From the NCBI GenBank assembly GCA_016222915.1, contig JACRQA010000036.1, positions 1 to 38,681 of the forward strand: a DNA stretch of 38,681 nt, written 5' to 3'. Made by a program: the position numbers and the translations under genes. The notes below the pieces were generated by a model. It searched no databases. It saw nothing but the letters and a program-made list of their open reading frames with translations, and was not told where the DNA came from. Position 1 is the first letter of the stretch. Each line of letters opens with the position of its first letter. Below, piece by piece: positions 23,687 through 32,384 of this stretch. This DNA comes from Nitrospirota bacterium. GTDB taxonomy: Bacteria; Nitrospirota; Thermodesulfovibrionia; UBA6902.

Positions 23687-25657
23687 ATGAAAAAAATGAT
23701 TTCTCTAGCATTGGCAATGAGCTTCTTTATTTCCTGTACGACATTGGACAGTGTTGTTAAAGAAGACAGCGGTACGTTCAGAGGCAAATGGTATAACTAC
23801 TATGACAGGGGAGTAGTTTTTTCCAGGGAGACGGATTGGGCAAATGCAGAACAGAGTTTGCAAAAGACAATATCCATGAGGCAGAAAGACCAGCGGATGG
23901 CCCGTACGTACGGGATGCATTTTATTGATTACTTTCCCCACAGGGAGCTTGGGATCGTCTACCTGAATAAAGGGGAAATCAATGACGCCATACGGGAGCT
24001 GGAAGAGTCCATATCTCACGAAGAATCTGCAAAGGCGGTCTATTATCTGAATAAGGCAAGGCAGGCCCAGCTTCTCAAGCTGGAAACAAGACCCGCGTCT
24101 CCGGAAATCAAGATACATTCACCCGCCGCTGCCGCGATAAACGGTTTCACCCTCAAGGTCAAGGGCGAGGTCACCGGACAGGGCTATATATCTAAGATAC
24201 TCATCAATGACATTCCGTACAGGGTCGATCTTGCCAGGCAGGCCATTGAGTTTGAAAAAGTGGTGCCCGTCAATGATGACACGAAAAGCATAACGGTGGT
24301 GAGCGAGGACCTTTTAGGCGCTGTGTCCGTCAAGACTATAGCTATAAAGGTCGACAGGGAAGGGCCGGCAATAAATATCTTTGCTATTGCGTCTGAAGAG
24401 GCGGGCAGGAAAGAAGTAGTGCGTGTTACGGGAGAGGTGAATGACGGCACGGGGATACGGACGTTATTTTTAAATGGCCGACAAGTGGAAGTGAATGACG
24501 CAAGGGCATACGAATTCAATACGGTAATAGACAGGAAGGCCGCCTCGTTACCATTGGTCATAAAGACGCTTGACAGCCTCGGCAATGAGACAACAGCCGA
24601 GCTTGATATCGAGAAAGAGCTGATTGCATTCAATGCGCGTCCTGAGCCTGTGTTGCTTGCCCTTTCAGCAGACGACTTGTTCTCCTTTGACAAAAAGCCT
24701 CCTGTGATAAATCTGAAGGACGGCGAGGATGTCCCGGCGGTTTTTATAGACAAGTATTTTGTTGAAGGCGAGGTCTTTGACGATAAACAGGTAGAGGAGA
24801 TCAAGATCAACGGTAAAGATGTGGAGACGAAGAGGGGGCGCAAGATATTTTTCAGCAAGGTCGTGGGACTGAATGACGGGGCCAATAACATCAGCGTGGA
24901 TGCTTATGATTCCGCAGGTAACAAGTCCAAAGCGGCCTTTTCAGTCAAAAGAAATATCCCGTCCGCCCTGCAGGTGGGCAGCAGGATGAGGATGTCTGTT
25001 CTCCCCTTTGAGAGCAAAGACCAGGGAAGCGCGCTGGATGTGCTTGCATATGAGCATTTAATCGGCGACTTTGTTGAGCAAAAAAGGTTCAGCATCATAG
25101 AAAGGACCAAACTGGAACAGGTGCTCATGGAACAGAAACTGACAAGAGAAAAACTGACTGACCCCAAAAACTCCATACAGGTCGGCAGGCTCATGACAGC
25201 GGATGCGATTCTTGTCGCGTCATTTAATGAAACCGGGAACTCCATTGAATTTATTGCAAGGGTCATAAATACCGAGACCTCGGAGGTCATGGAGGTCAAG
25301 GACGTATACAGTGAAGACAAGAGCGCTGCTTCAGTAAAACTGCTCATGAACGGGCTGGCTTCCAAGGTGGCAGGAAGCTTCCCTCTTATTGAGGGGACCA
25401 TTATCAAAAAAGATGATAAATATATTTACACGGATATTGGAGCCAGAATGAGAGTCAAGAAGGACATGGGGATTATCGCGTACAGAAAAGGCGAGGAAAT
25501 TAGGCACCCGTTAACAGGCAAGTCCCTTGGCTGGGACACAAAAAAACTCGGCGAAGGGCGTATTGAAGAGATACAGGAGGATTTTTCAAAGGCCGCGTTG
25601 TCGGACAAAGCAGGCGCAAAGGACATCAGGGTCATGGATATGGTGATTACAAAGTAG
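23687..25657 (+). CDS. Lipoprotein with TPR, beta-sandwich and FlgO/CsgG-like domains
   Basis: The predicted 656-residue protein starts at ATG 23687, 9 bases after GGAG; the ATG at 23672 lacks a ribosome site. The signal peptide ends in a lipobox with C17 (FFISC). TPR-like helices occupy about 35-130 (WANAEQSLQKTI, GEINDAIRELEESI). Ig-like beta segments with repeated N-G-K/R turns cover about 135-425. Residues 430-570 are FlgO/CsgG-like (SVLPFESKD...FSIIERTKLEQVLMEQKL...DP.NS..VGRLM.AD) and the C-terminus (YIYTDIGARMRVKKDMGIIAYR) recalls FlgT. The same FlgO-like domain ends the cyclase-CHAT protein. An outer-membrane secretion or sensing role is plausible. Confidence 0.82.
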   Translation: MKKMISLALAMSFFISCTTLDSVVKEDSGTFRGKWYNYYDRGVVFSRETDWANAEQSLQKTISMRQKDQRMARTYGMHFIDYFPHRELGIVYLNKGEINDAIRELEESISHEESAKAVYYLNKARQAQLLKLETRPASPEIKIHSPAAAAINGFTLKVKGEVTGQGYISKILINDIPYRVDLARQAIEFEKVVPVNDDTKSITVVSEDLLGAVSVKTIAIKVDREGPAINIFAIASEEAGRKEVVRVTGEVNDGTGIRTLFLNGRQVEVNDARAYEFNTVIDRKAASLPLVIKTLDSLGNETTAELDIEKELIAFNARPEPVLLALSADDLFSFDKKPPVINLKDGEDVPAVFIDKYFVEGEVFDDKQVEEIKINGKDVETKRGRKIFFSKVVGLNDGANNISVDAYDSAGNKSKAAFSVKRNIPSALQVGSRMRMSVLPFESKDQGSALDVLAYEHLIGDFVEQKRFSIIERTKLEQVLMEQKLTREKLTDPKNSIQVGRLMTADAILVASFNETGNSIEFIARVINTETSEVMEVKDVYSEDKSAASVKLLMNGLASKVAGSFPLIEGTIIKKDDKYIYTDIGARMRVKKDMGIIAYRKGEEIRHPLTGKSLGWDTKKLGEGRIEEIQEDFSKAALSDKAGAKDIRVMDMVITK

Positions 25658-25966
25658 GAGCAAAGAACAACTCAATCCAGGCAGCAAACTGAATGTCTTA
25701 TTCCCATATACACTGTATATGTTAGCGCCTTTGACGTCCAAACTGAATGCTTCATCAATTGAGGTCTCCTCTGCAAGGGTCACAAGGGTGACGTTGGTGA
25801 ACTCCACAGGTATGTTCTTATATTTTTCCATCAGCTGGTCATAAAATACCTCTGAGATGAGGGTTGTAATGTACGAGAAGAAGTAAATAGTGCCTTTGCG
25901 TACAGGATTAACGAGTGAGGGTACAACCTGCCAAGAATTAAAAAAGTTCTGTACAGCAGATGTCAT
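25586..25966 (-). CDS. Doubtful hypothetical protein or gene remnant
   Basis: A 126-codon minus-strand frame overlaps the end of the lipoprotein gene by 72 bases. Its middle (residues about 25-95, MEKYKNIPVEFTNVTLV, AEETSIDEAFSLDVKGAN) reads like real protein. The end reads into the antisense of the lipoprotein gene, and no Shine-Dalgarno precedes the ATG at 25966. It may be the decayed core of a former gene. No family was recognised. Confidence 0.25.
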   Translation of the reverse strand: MTSAVQNFFNSWQVVPSLVNPVRKGTIYFFSYITTLISEVFYDQLMEKYKNIPVEFTNVTLVTLAEETSIDEAFSLDVKGANIYSVYGNKTFSLLPGLSCSLLLLCNHHIHDPDVLCACFVRQRGL

Positions 25967-26230
25967 TGTATGTAATAATATTTAACAGATATAGTTCCTA
26001 TATCAATCAGCTATTCATGGTAGTTATCGGGCATTATCCCTAAGGGATGAGTTTTTTTACATTTAAAGTAATACGCTTCCTGGACTATCCGGAGCGTGGA
26101 TACACCGAAGAGTTTCACGAGTTTCTTATTACATAAAAAAGCAGCATACGTGAAAGATATTTCTGATAGTTACGTCTAATTATTCAAGAATACTAGATAT
26201 TCCTTTTTTATCTGTTGTGGAGGGCGCATT
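25967..26230. other. Upstream region of the first giant gene
   Basis: Between the doubtful minus-strand frame and the giant gene, the sequence carries a roughly 75-base block (26128-26203) that is repeated before the second giant gene (32253-32330) with few changes. It includes the ECF-type promoter at 26151. The rest, from 25967 to 26127, shows nothing I can assign. Confidence 0.6.
26151..26176 (+). promoter_or_regulatory. ECF-type promoter of the first giant gene
   Basis: TGAAAG (26151-26156), 16 bases, then CGTC (26173-26176). This matches the well-known ECF pattern TGAAAC-N16-CGTC/CGTA of sigma-W, sigma-M and sigma-X in all but one base. It lies 55 bases before the ATG and recurs before the second giant gene. 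Confidence 0.6.
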
Positions 26231-29200
26231 ATGACGGGAAGAGAAACAACCTCAGGAAGTGTAAGAGTAAGTTTGCGACTTAAGGCTTCCTTGTTTTTGT
26301 ACGTTTGTATTATTGCTCTGTTTGTCTTCCTGCCCGTGGTTGCACTTGCCGGCTGGACAGTACAGGGCGCGGACATGCCCAAGATTTTCAGTTATATGTC
26401 ATCAAAGTTTATCACAATAGACGGGACAACCGGCCATCCTCATATTGCCTACGGTGGAGACCATCTCTACCACGCGTATTATAACGGAACTCAATGGACA
26501 ATCGAGACAGTGGATGATTCCCCAGGGGTTGGAAAGGCTGCATCTATAGCCGTTGACTCAAACGGTAAAGTCCATATCAGTTATCTTGATTCGATAAGAG
26601 GTGATTTAAAATATGCAACGAATGTCTTTGGGGTCTGGGAGGCTATACAAGTGGATACCGATGTCGATGAGTCCACGTCAATAGCGATTGACAGCCACGG
26701 CAATGCGCATATCAGTTATTATGATTCGATAAATGCCGACCTGAAATATGCGACAAACGCCTCGGGGAGCTGGGTGATAACAGCTATTGACAGCGCGGGT
26801 ATTGTTGGTAAATACACATCGATAGCAATTGACAGCTTAAATAAGGCGCACATCGGTTATTTTGATTGGCAGAATAGTTCCCTGAAATACGCGACAAACG
26901 CCTCGGGAAGCTGGGTGAAAACTACAGTTGAGAGTTCTGTCGTTGTCGGAAATTATTTGTCGATTGCGGTTGACGGCAGCAGGAAAGCGCATATCAGCTA
27001 TTATGACGAGACTAATACATATTTGAAATATGCGACAAACACCACCGGAAGCTGGGTCAAGACAACAGTTGACAGCGCCGCCTTTGTCGGTGCAACAAGT
27101 TCAATTGCTGTCGACAGCAGCAACAAAGCACATATCAGCTATTATGATTCAACAAACGCTAACCTGAAATATGCGACAAACACCTCCGGAAGCTGGGTGA
27201 AGACGACAGTTGACAGCACCGGAGATGCCGGAAATATATCGGCGATATCGGTTGACAGCAGCAATAAGGCGCATATCAGCTATTATGATTCAACAACCGC
27301 CGCCCTGGAATATGCGACAAACACCTCCGGAAGCTGGGTCATTTCTATAATTGACAATGCCGGCCTTGCCGGAGATTACAATTCAATAGCAGTTGACGGC
27401 AACGGCAAGGCGCATATCAGCTATTATGACACAACAAAAGGGGACCTGAAATATGCGACAAATGCTTCGGGGATGTGGGTGACAGCGACAATTGACAGCT
27501 CTGGCGATGTCGGAGAGTATACATCGATAGCGGTTGACGGCAGCGGCAAGGTGTATATCAGCTACCTTTATAATTACAGCCAGACAGACGCAGATCTCAG
27601 ATACGCAACTAATAGCGGAGTCACACCCGGGACAGGAAATTGTTCTGGAACTGCTAACTGGAATTGTACTTCTATTGACACTGCTACATACAATTTGATT
27701 TGTACTTCCATAGCAGTAGACGCGGACAACAAGGCGCATATCAGCTATTATGATTCAACGAATGATGACTTGAAATACGCGACTAACGTCTCCGGAAGCT
27801 GGGTGAAAACGACAGTTGCCGGCAGGGGCGGATATTACAATTCTATAGCGGTCGACAGCAGCAGAAAGGCCCATATCAGCTATTATGAATCGTATCTTGG
27901 CAGTGACACCCTGAAATATGCAACAAACGCATCGGGAAGCTGGGTAACTGTCACAGTCGACAATAATGGAAGATACAATTCAATAGCGGTCGACAGCAGC
28001 AACAAGGAGCACATAAGTTATCAAGGAAATGGCTCAGGACTAAGTTACGCCACAAATTCCTCGGGAAGCTGGGTCTCGTATCCACTTGACAGCATCTCCA
28101 GCTCCAATACATCGATAGCGCTCGACAGCAGCAATAAGGTGCATATCAGTTATAGTGTTTGGACAGATGAGTATACATATGAATTGAAATATGTCACAAA
28201 CACTCCGGGAAGCTGGGCGACAGCAACGGTTGACAACGCAGGCGACGTTGGGAATCGCTATACGTCGATAGCGGTTGACAGCGGGAAAAAGGTGCATATC
28301 AGTTACAATGATTGGACAAACTTTGATCTGAAATATGCCACAAACGCACCAATTGATATTACCCCTCCGGTAGGCACAATAATAATAAACAGTAATGCCG
28401 TTTATACGAACACTGCGGCTGTGACCCTCACGCTCACCTGCGGAGACCTTCAAAGCGCATGCTCTCAGATGCAATTCAGCAATGACGGGGCCTCGTGGTC
28501 AGCCCCGGAGACATATGCGTCAAGCAGGGCGTCATGGGACATCGCTGCCGGCGTTTACGGCGGCACCTCACCTGACGGGCTCAAGTATGTATATGCCCGG
28601 TTCGAGGATTCTTCAGGCAACTGGTCCGATTCATACAGCGACACTATCACGCTCGATACTACACCGCCAACCGGAGCTCCGGCAGTCACAGGCACAACGC
28701 CGACAAACAATACAAGACCTGCATGGAGCTGGACGAGTACCGGAGGTGGAGGAAACGGAACATTCAGATACAAGCTTGACGACAGCAATTTAACAACAGG
28801 GGCCACAGAGACCACTGCAACCTCATATGCGCCTGTAATTGATTTATCAGAAGCCACCCATACATTATACGTACAGGAGAGGGACATGGCAGGCAACTGG
28901 TCGGTCTCAGGCAGTTTTGCAATAACGATAGACAGCACCCTTCCTAACTCACCTATAGTCACAGGGACCACACCTACAAATAGCAGAAGGCCGTCATGGA
29001 ACTGGTCCAGTACGGGCGGCAATATTAATTTCAGGTACAAACTTGATGACAGCAATCTGATAACCGGGGCCACTGCAACAACGGCAACAAGCTATACACC
29101 TGTCTCGGACCTTTCCGGAGGTGCGCACACGTTATATGTGCAGGAAAAAGACACTGCAGGCAACTGGTCAAATTCAGGCAGCCATACAATACTCATTGAT

Positions 29201-31702
29201 ATAACAGCGCCCTCAGGCACGATAACGATCAACTCAGGGGCGGCAAGCACAAATGACCCGAGTGTGACCATGGGACTTACCTGTAATGACGGTACCGGAA
29301 GCGGCTGCTCTCAGATGCAGTTCAGCGATAACAACGGTACCTCATGGACAACGCCGGAGGCCTTTTCAGAAACAAAGTTCTGGACGCTTTCAGGAGATGG
29401 GGACAAGACCATATACGTAAAATTCAAAGACGCGGTGGGCAACTGGTCAAATGCTTTCAGCGATACAATAATCCTGGATGAAACCGCGCCGGCAACAACG
29501 GCAATCCCGCCGGGAGGATTAAAACAGACCGCACAGACAGTAACACTTTTCTGTGATGACAATACAGGAAGCGGCTGCGCAAACACCTATTACTGCACCG
29601 GGACAATCGGTTCAGTATGTGACCCGACAACACTGTACAATTACAGTCCTTCGACCCAGATACAGATAAGCAGCAACACGGACCTGAGGTTTTATTCGGT
29701 GGACATGCTTGGCAATGAAGAGCCGGTCAATACAGATACATATACCTTCGTGCAGACAGCCACCGACCTTTCCATGGAGCTGTCAGCTCCGAGGATACTG
29801 AGCGGTCATACAGTGGATGCGGTGGGGCAGTTGCTGCGCCTGCCTGAGAACGGGGCAAGCAGAAACGGCCTGACGATAAGGTTTGAGATAACCGGCCCCT
29901 CACCCGTTCCACCTGCAACACAGACCGTTACTTACACTAATAGCGGGCTCTATAGTCATACCATATCGGGCTTTATCACTGAAGGCATATATAACATCAA
30001 AGCGGTATTTGACGGAAACGGGCTGCTGCTGCCTGACGAATCTCCGGTGATGAACGTATACGTGGGCCCATCTGCAGGGTATGCGATCATCGTGGAGGGC
30101 AAGATACCGGGTGGCGGCGGACTGGCTTCACACAACAAGACAACGAACCGGATATATGCAAAGCTCAAGGCAAGGGGGTTTAACGATTCGGATATCTATT
30201 ATTTTAACTACGACACAGGACAGGCGGGAGTAGACGAGGCCCCGGCAAGGGCATCAGTGCAGGCAGCCGTGCAATACTGGGCAAAGTTCAAGATGAACGA
30301 CATAGCAGCGCCGCTTTACATTATCATGACAGACCATGGTGATGAGACAGACGGGATATACCTGGACAGTGAAAGCATTACGCCTGCCGACCTGAACACG
30401 TGGCTTAATTCCCTTGAAGGAGGGTTAAACGCAGTGGCCTTGCAGAAGAAGAGGGTAGTGATAGTAGGTGCCTGTTATTCAGGGGCTTTCATCCCGGCAG
30501 TGTCAAAGAGCGGCAGGGTAGTGATAAGCAGCTCGGCAGATAACGAAGTATCGCACAAGGGGCCGTACGAAAGTGACTCCGGGGTTGAGATAAGGAGCGG
30601 AGAGTTTTTCATGGAAGAGCTTTTTACGTTTCTTGAGCGCGGGTACACAATAAAGGACGCGTTTGAAGAGGCGACGGAGAAGACGGAGATATTCACGCGG
30701 AGGGACAGCGTAAGCGGAGAAGTCGCCCCCTACTATGACGAAGCAGTACAACATCCGCTGCTTGATGACGACGGAGACGGTTATGGCAGCAACATGCTGT
30801 CAGGCACAGAAGACGGGAATGAAGTGGATGAGCTGTATGTTGGTGTCGGGAATTATTATGTGCCCAACAGGGCGGCGAACCCTGCAGAGCTGACTGAGGT
30901 GACTGAGACGGCGTATCTGAGCAGCGCTGAAGCCACCTACACGATGTGGGCGGAAGTGAATGACAATGCCAAGATAGACGGGGGCCGTATATGGTATGAG
31001 GTGAGGAAACCGTCAAAGTCATTGCCTGGAGGAAGCGGCAATGAGCAGGTGGCAGCGGATTATGTCTACAACTTTTTGCTATACGACAGTGGCCTTCACT
31101 GGGAGAAGCAATACAATGACTTTGATGAGTACGGCAGGTATGAGATATTTTATTTTGTCAGGGATGCGGGGACACAGAAGGTCTCGCCGATGAAGCGCTC
31201 AATCGTGTACAGAGACGATCCGGGGAACCTGAACTATCCGGACGCCTTTAATCTGACCTTGCCTGCAGATGGGTCGGAGCAGATGTCGAAAGTGATACTG
31301 GATTGGGAAGGGTCGGTGGATGCAGATGGTGATGAAGTGACCTATACGGTGATGATATCCAGGGTCAGTGACTTTGCTACAGTGGACTATATCAGGGAAG
31401 AGATAAAGGACACGTGGGCGATGGTGGGCGATGATGGGGAGCTGCTAGTCGACACATTGTATTACTGGAAAGTAGTGGCGGCAGACTCCTATGGAAAACG
31501 GACGGAAAGCAACCAGGTATGGAGTTTCAACACCAATTGTCTGGGCGATCCCGAAAATTGCAACGGCACGGCATTTCCTGGGATAATAACGGGATATGTA
31601 TATGTCAACGGCACTAATCCGGCAGTGCCTATAGCGAACGCGACGATTACAACCTCAAACGGCCGTAGTGCGACAAGCGGTGCAAACGGAACGGGCTTGT
31701 AG
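26231..31702 (+). CDS. Giant exported protein: 14 propeller-type repeats, Ig-like modules, C13 (legumain/caspase-like) protease; 3' end broken
   Basis: The 1823-residue protein has a long-n-region signal peptide ending near VVALA-GW. Fourteen units of about 43 residues (57-705; core SIAVDSSNKAHISYYDS..DLKYATN.SGSW) fit two seven-bladed propellers. Ig-like modules follow (about 715-1250), including two TGTTPTN...FRYKLDDSNL units and a chitobiase-like segment. A clan CD protease domain (about 1285-1500) has H1369 (TDHGD) and C1415 (GACYSG). Then come a DDDGDGYGS calcium-type loop, an Fn3-like module and the start of a carboxypeptidase-regulatory-type module that stops abruptly (SGANGTGL-stop). 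GTGGAGGG precedes the ATG. It is probably secreted or surface-bound; the protease may mature itself or cleave partners. Confidence 0.85.
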   Translation: MTGRETTSGSVRVSLRLKASLFLYVCIIALFVFLPVVALAGWTVQGADMPKIFSYMSSKFITIDGTTGHPHIAYGGDHLYHAYYNGTQWTIETVDDSPGVGKAASIAVDSNGKVHISYLDSIRGDLKYATNVFGVWEAIQVDTDVDESTSIAIDSHGNAHISYYDSINADLKYATNASGSWVITAIDSAGIVGKYTSIAIDSLNKAHIGYFDWQNSSLKYATNASGSWVKTTVESSVVVGNYLSIAVDGSRKAHISYYDETNTYLKYATNTTGSWVKTTVDSAAFVGATSSIAVDSSNKAHISYYDSTNANLKYATNTSGSWVKTTVDSTGDAGNISAISVDSSNKAHISYYDSTTAALEYATNTSGSWVISIIDNAGLAGDYNSIAVDGNGKAHISYYDTTKGDLKYATNASGMWVTATIDSSGDVGEYTSIAVDGSGKVYISYLYNYSQTDADLRYATNSGVTPGTGNCSGTANWNCTSIDTATYNLICTSIAVDADNKAHISYYDSTNDDLKYATNVSGSWVKTTVAGRGGYYNSIAVDSSRKAHISYYESYLGSDTLKYATNASGSWVTVTVDNNGRYNSIAVDSSNKEHISYQGNGSGLSYATNSSGSWVSYPLDSISSSNTSIALDSSNKVHISYSVWTDEYTYELKYVTNTPGSWATATVDNAGDVGNRYTSIAVDSGKKVHISYNDWTNFDLKYATNAPIDITPPVGTIIINSNAVYTNTAAVTLTLTCGDLQSACSQMQFSNDGASWSAPETYASSRASWDIAAGVYGGTSPDGLKYVYARFEDSSGNWSDSYSDTITLDTTPPTGAPAVTGTTPTNNTRPAWSWTSTGGGGNGTFRYKLDDSNLTTGATETTATSYAPVIDLSEATHTLYVQERDMAGNWSVSGSFAITIDSTLPNSPIVTGTTPTNSRRPSWNWSSTGGNINFRYKLDDSNLITGATATTATSYTPVSDLSGGAHTLYVQEKDTAGNWSNSGSHTILIDITAPSGTITINSGAASTNDPSVTMGLTCNDGTGSGCSQMQFSDNNGTSWTTPEAFSETKFWTLSGDGDKTIYVKFKDAVGNWSNAFSDTIILDETAPATTAIPPGGLKQTAQTVTLFCDDNTGSGCANTYYCTGTIGSVCDPTTLYNYSPSTQIQISSNTDLRFYSVDMLGNEEPVNTDTYTFVQTATDLSMELSAPRILSGHTVDAVGQLLRLPENGASRNGLTIRFEITGPSPVPPATQTVTYTNSGLYSHTISGFITEGIYNIKAVFDGNGLLLPDESPVMNVYVGPSAGYAIIVEGKIPGGGGLASHNKTTNRIYAKLKARGFNDSDIYYFNYDTGQAGVDEAPARASVQAAVQYWAKFKMNDIAAPLYIIMTDHGDETDGIYLDSESITPADLNTWLNSLEGGLNAVALQKKRVVIVGACYSGAFIPAVSKSGRVVISSSADNEVSHKGPYESDSGVEIRSGEFFMEELFTFLERGYTIKDAFEEATEKTEIFTRRDSVSGEVAPYYDEAVQHPLLDDDGDGYGSNMLSGTEDGNEVDELYVGVGNYYVPNRAANPAELTEVTETAYLSSAEATYTMWAEVNDNAKIDGGRIWYEVRKPSKSLPGGSGNEQVAADYVYNFLLYDSGLHWEKQYNDFDEYGRYEIFYFVRDAGTQKVSPMKRSIVYRDDPGNLNYPDAFNLTLPADGSEQMSKVILDWEGSVDADGDEVTYTVMISRVSDFATVDYIREEIKDTWAMVGDDGELLVDTLYYWKVVAADSYGKRTESNQVWSFNTNCLGDPENCNGTAFPGIITGYVYVNGTNPAVPIANATITTSNGRSATSGANGTGL
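26401..28352 (+). repeat. Fourteen intragenic propeller-type repeats, first giant gene
   Basis: About 130-base units encode SIAVDS-x-x-KAHISYYDS and LKYATN-x-SGSW. I count 14, including a divergent first unit (FITIDGTTGHPHIAYGG) and an eighth with an insertion (CSGTANWNCTS). Adjacent units share long near-identical stretches such as GGAAGCTGGGT, so the array may recombine. Confidence 0.85.
31550..31690 (+). repeat. 141-base exact repeat, internal copy
   Basis: This is base-for-base identical to 38541-38681, the last 141 bases of the window. Flanking sequence on the left is only about 80% alike. The copy ends exactly where the first giant gene loses its expected continuation. Confidence 0.9.
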
Positions 31703-32154
31703 ATGATAATGACCCCGGAGTTACAGGACAAAGCACATGGCATCCTGATGCGGACTCAGATACCTATGGAAGTTCATCGGTATCACTTTCGAGATGCATT
31801 CAGCCTGCGGGATATGTATCAGACAATACGGACTGTGATGACGGCGAGCGGTATATTTATCCCAATGGGCCTGAGGTGAGGATAGTTGATACTCCGACAT
31901 CATATTACTGGATATATGAATTACAGACAGCCTACAATGATGCGCAGGACCTGGAAACGATACAGGGTAAGGTCAAGACGTATACAGGTGATTTAACCAT
32001 CAATCAAAACAAGACCGTCATAATTGAAGGCGGATACACAGGGGCCAATAACTGCGGGTTTACCGGTATGACAGGCAAGACAACGGTGATTGGCAATGTC
32101 ACTATCAGTGATGGGACGGTAAAAATCCTGAACGGTACTCTGGAGGTGAAGTAA
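31693..32154 (+). pseudogene. Out-of-frame C-terminal part of the first giant protein
   Basis: In the frame shifted relative to the giant gene, the sequence from 31693 reads GLVDDNDPGVTGQ, then DADSDTYGSSS, a cysteine and GYVSDNTDCDD, the repeated aspartate motif of MopE-like metal-binding segments. It ends with a GGYTGANNCGFTG...VTISDGTVKILNGTLEV tail of a type common at the C-terminus of large surface proteins. No start codon or ribosome site introduces it. It is therefore the lost C-terminus of the first giant gene, disconnected by a frameshift, a deletion junction or an assembly join near 31690. Confidence 0.7.
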
Positions 32155-32287
32155 TACGTGACAGGCAGGAAAAGGCCGATTATCATAATAGACCTCAGCA
32201 AGGTGGAAAGTATTAATAGATAGTTGAATCCAGGCTGTATCAGGCTTATACAAGAGTTTCTTTTATTACATAAAAAAACAGCATACG

Positions 32288-32313
32288 TGAAAGACATTTC
32301 TGATAGCTGCGTC
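32288..32313 (+). promoter_or_regulatory. ECF-type promoter of the second giant gene
   Basis: TGAAAG (32288-32293), 16 bases, CGTC (32310-32313). The motif is identical in both elements and spacing to the copy at 26151, while the spacer differs at 3 of 16 positions. It lies 71 bases before the ATG at 32385. The 230 bases between 32155 and 32384 contain nothing else I can identify. Confidence 0.6.
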
Positions 32314-32384
32314 TAATAAATCAGGAATATGTGAAATATTTTTTGTGGGCGACTCTTTGAGCAAAAAGGGTGGAATGTAAAAAT

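Noticed and set aside
24184-24891. Long minus-strand open frame opposite the FlgO-like lipoprotein gene
   Set aside because: Low-complexity serine/threonine-rich translation, no ribosome site and fully covered by a well-supported gene; a shadow frame.
28555-29073. Minus-strand open frame opposite the Ig-like modules, with relatives at 35228-36028
   Set aside because: It recurs because the plus-strand modules repeat. The translations are antisense copies of the same repeat and have no start context.
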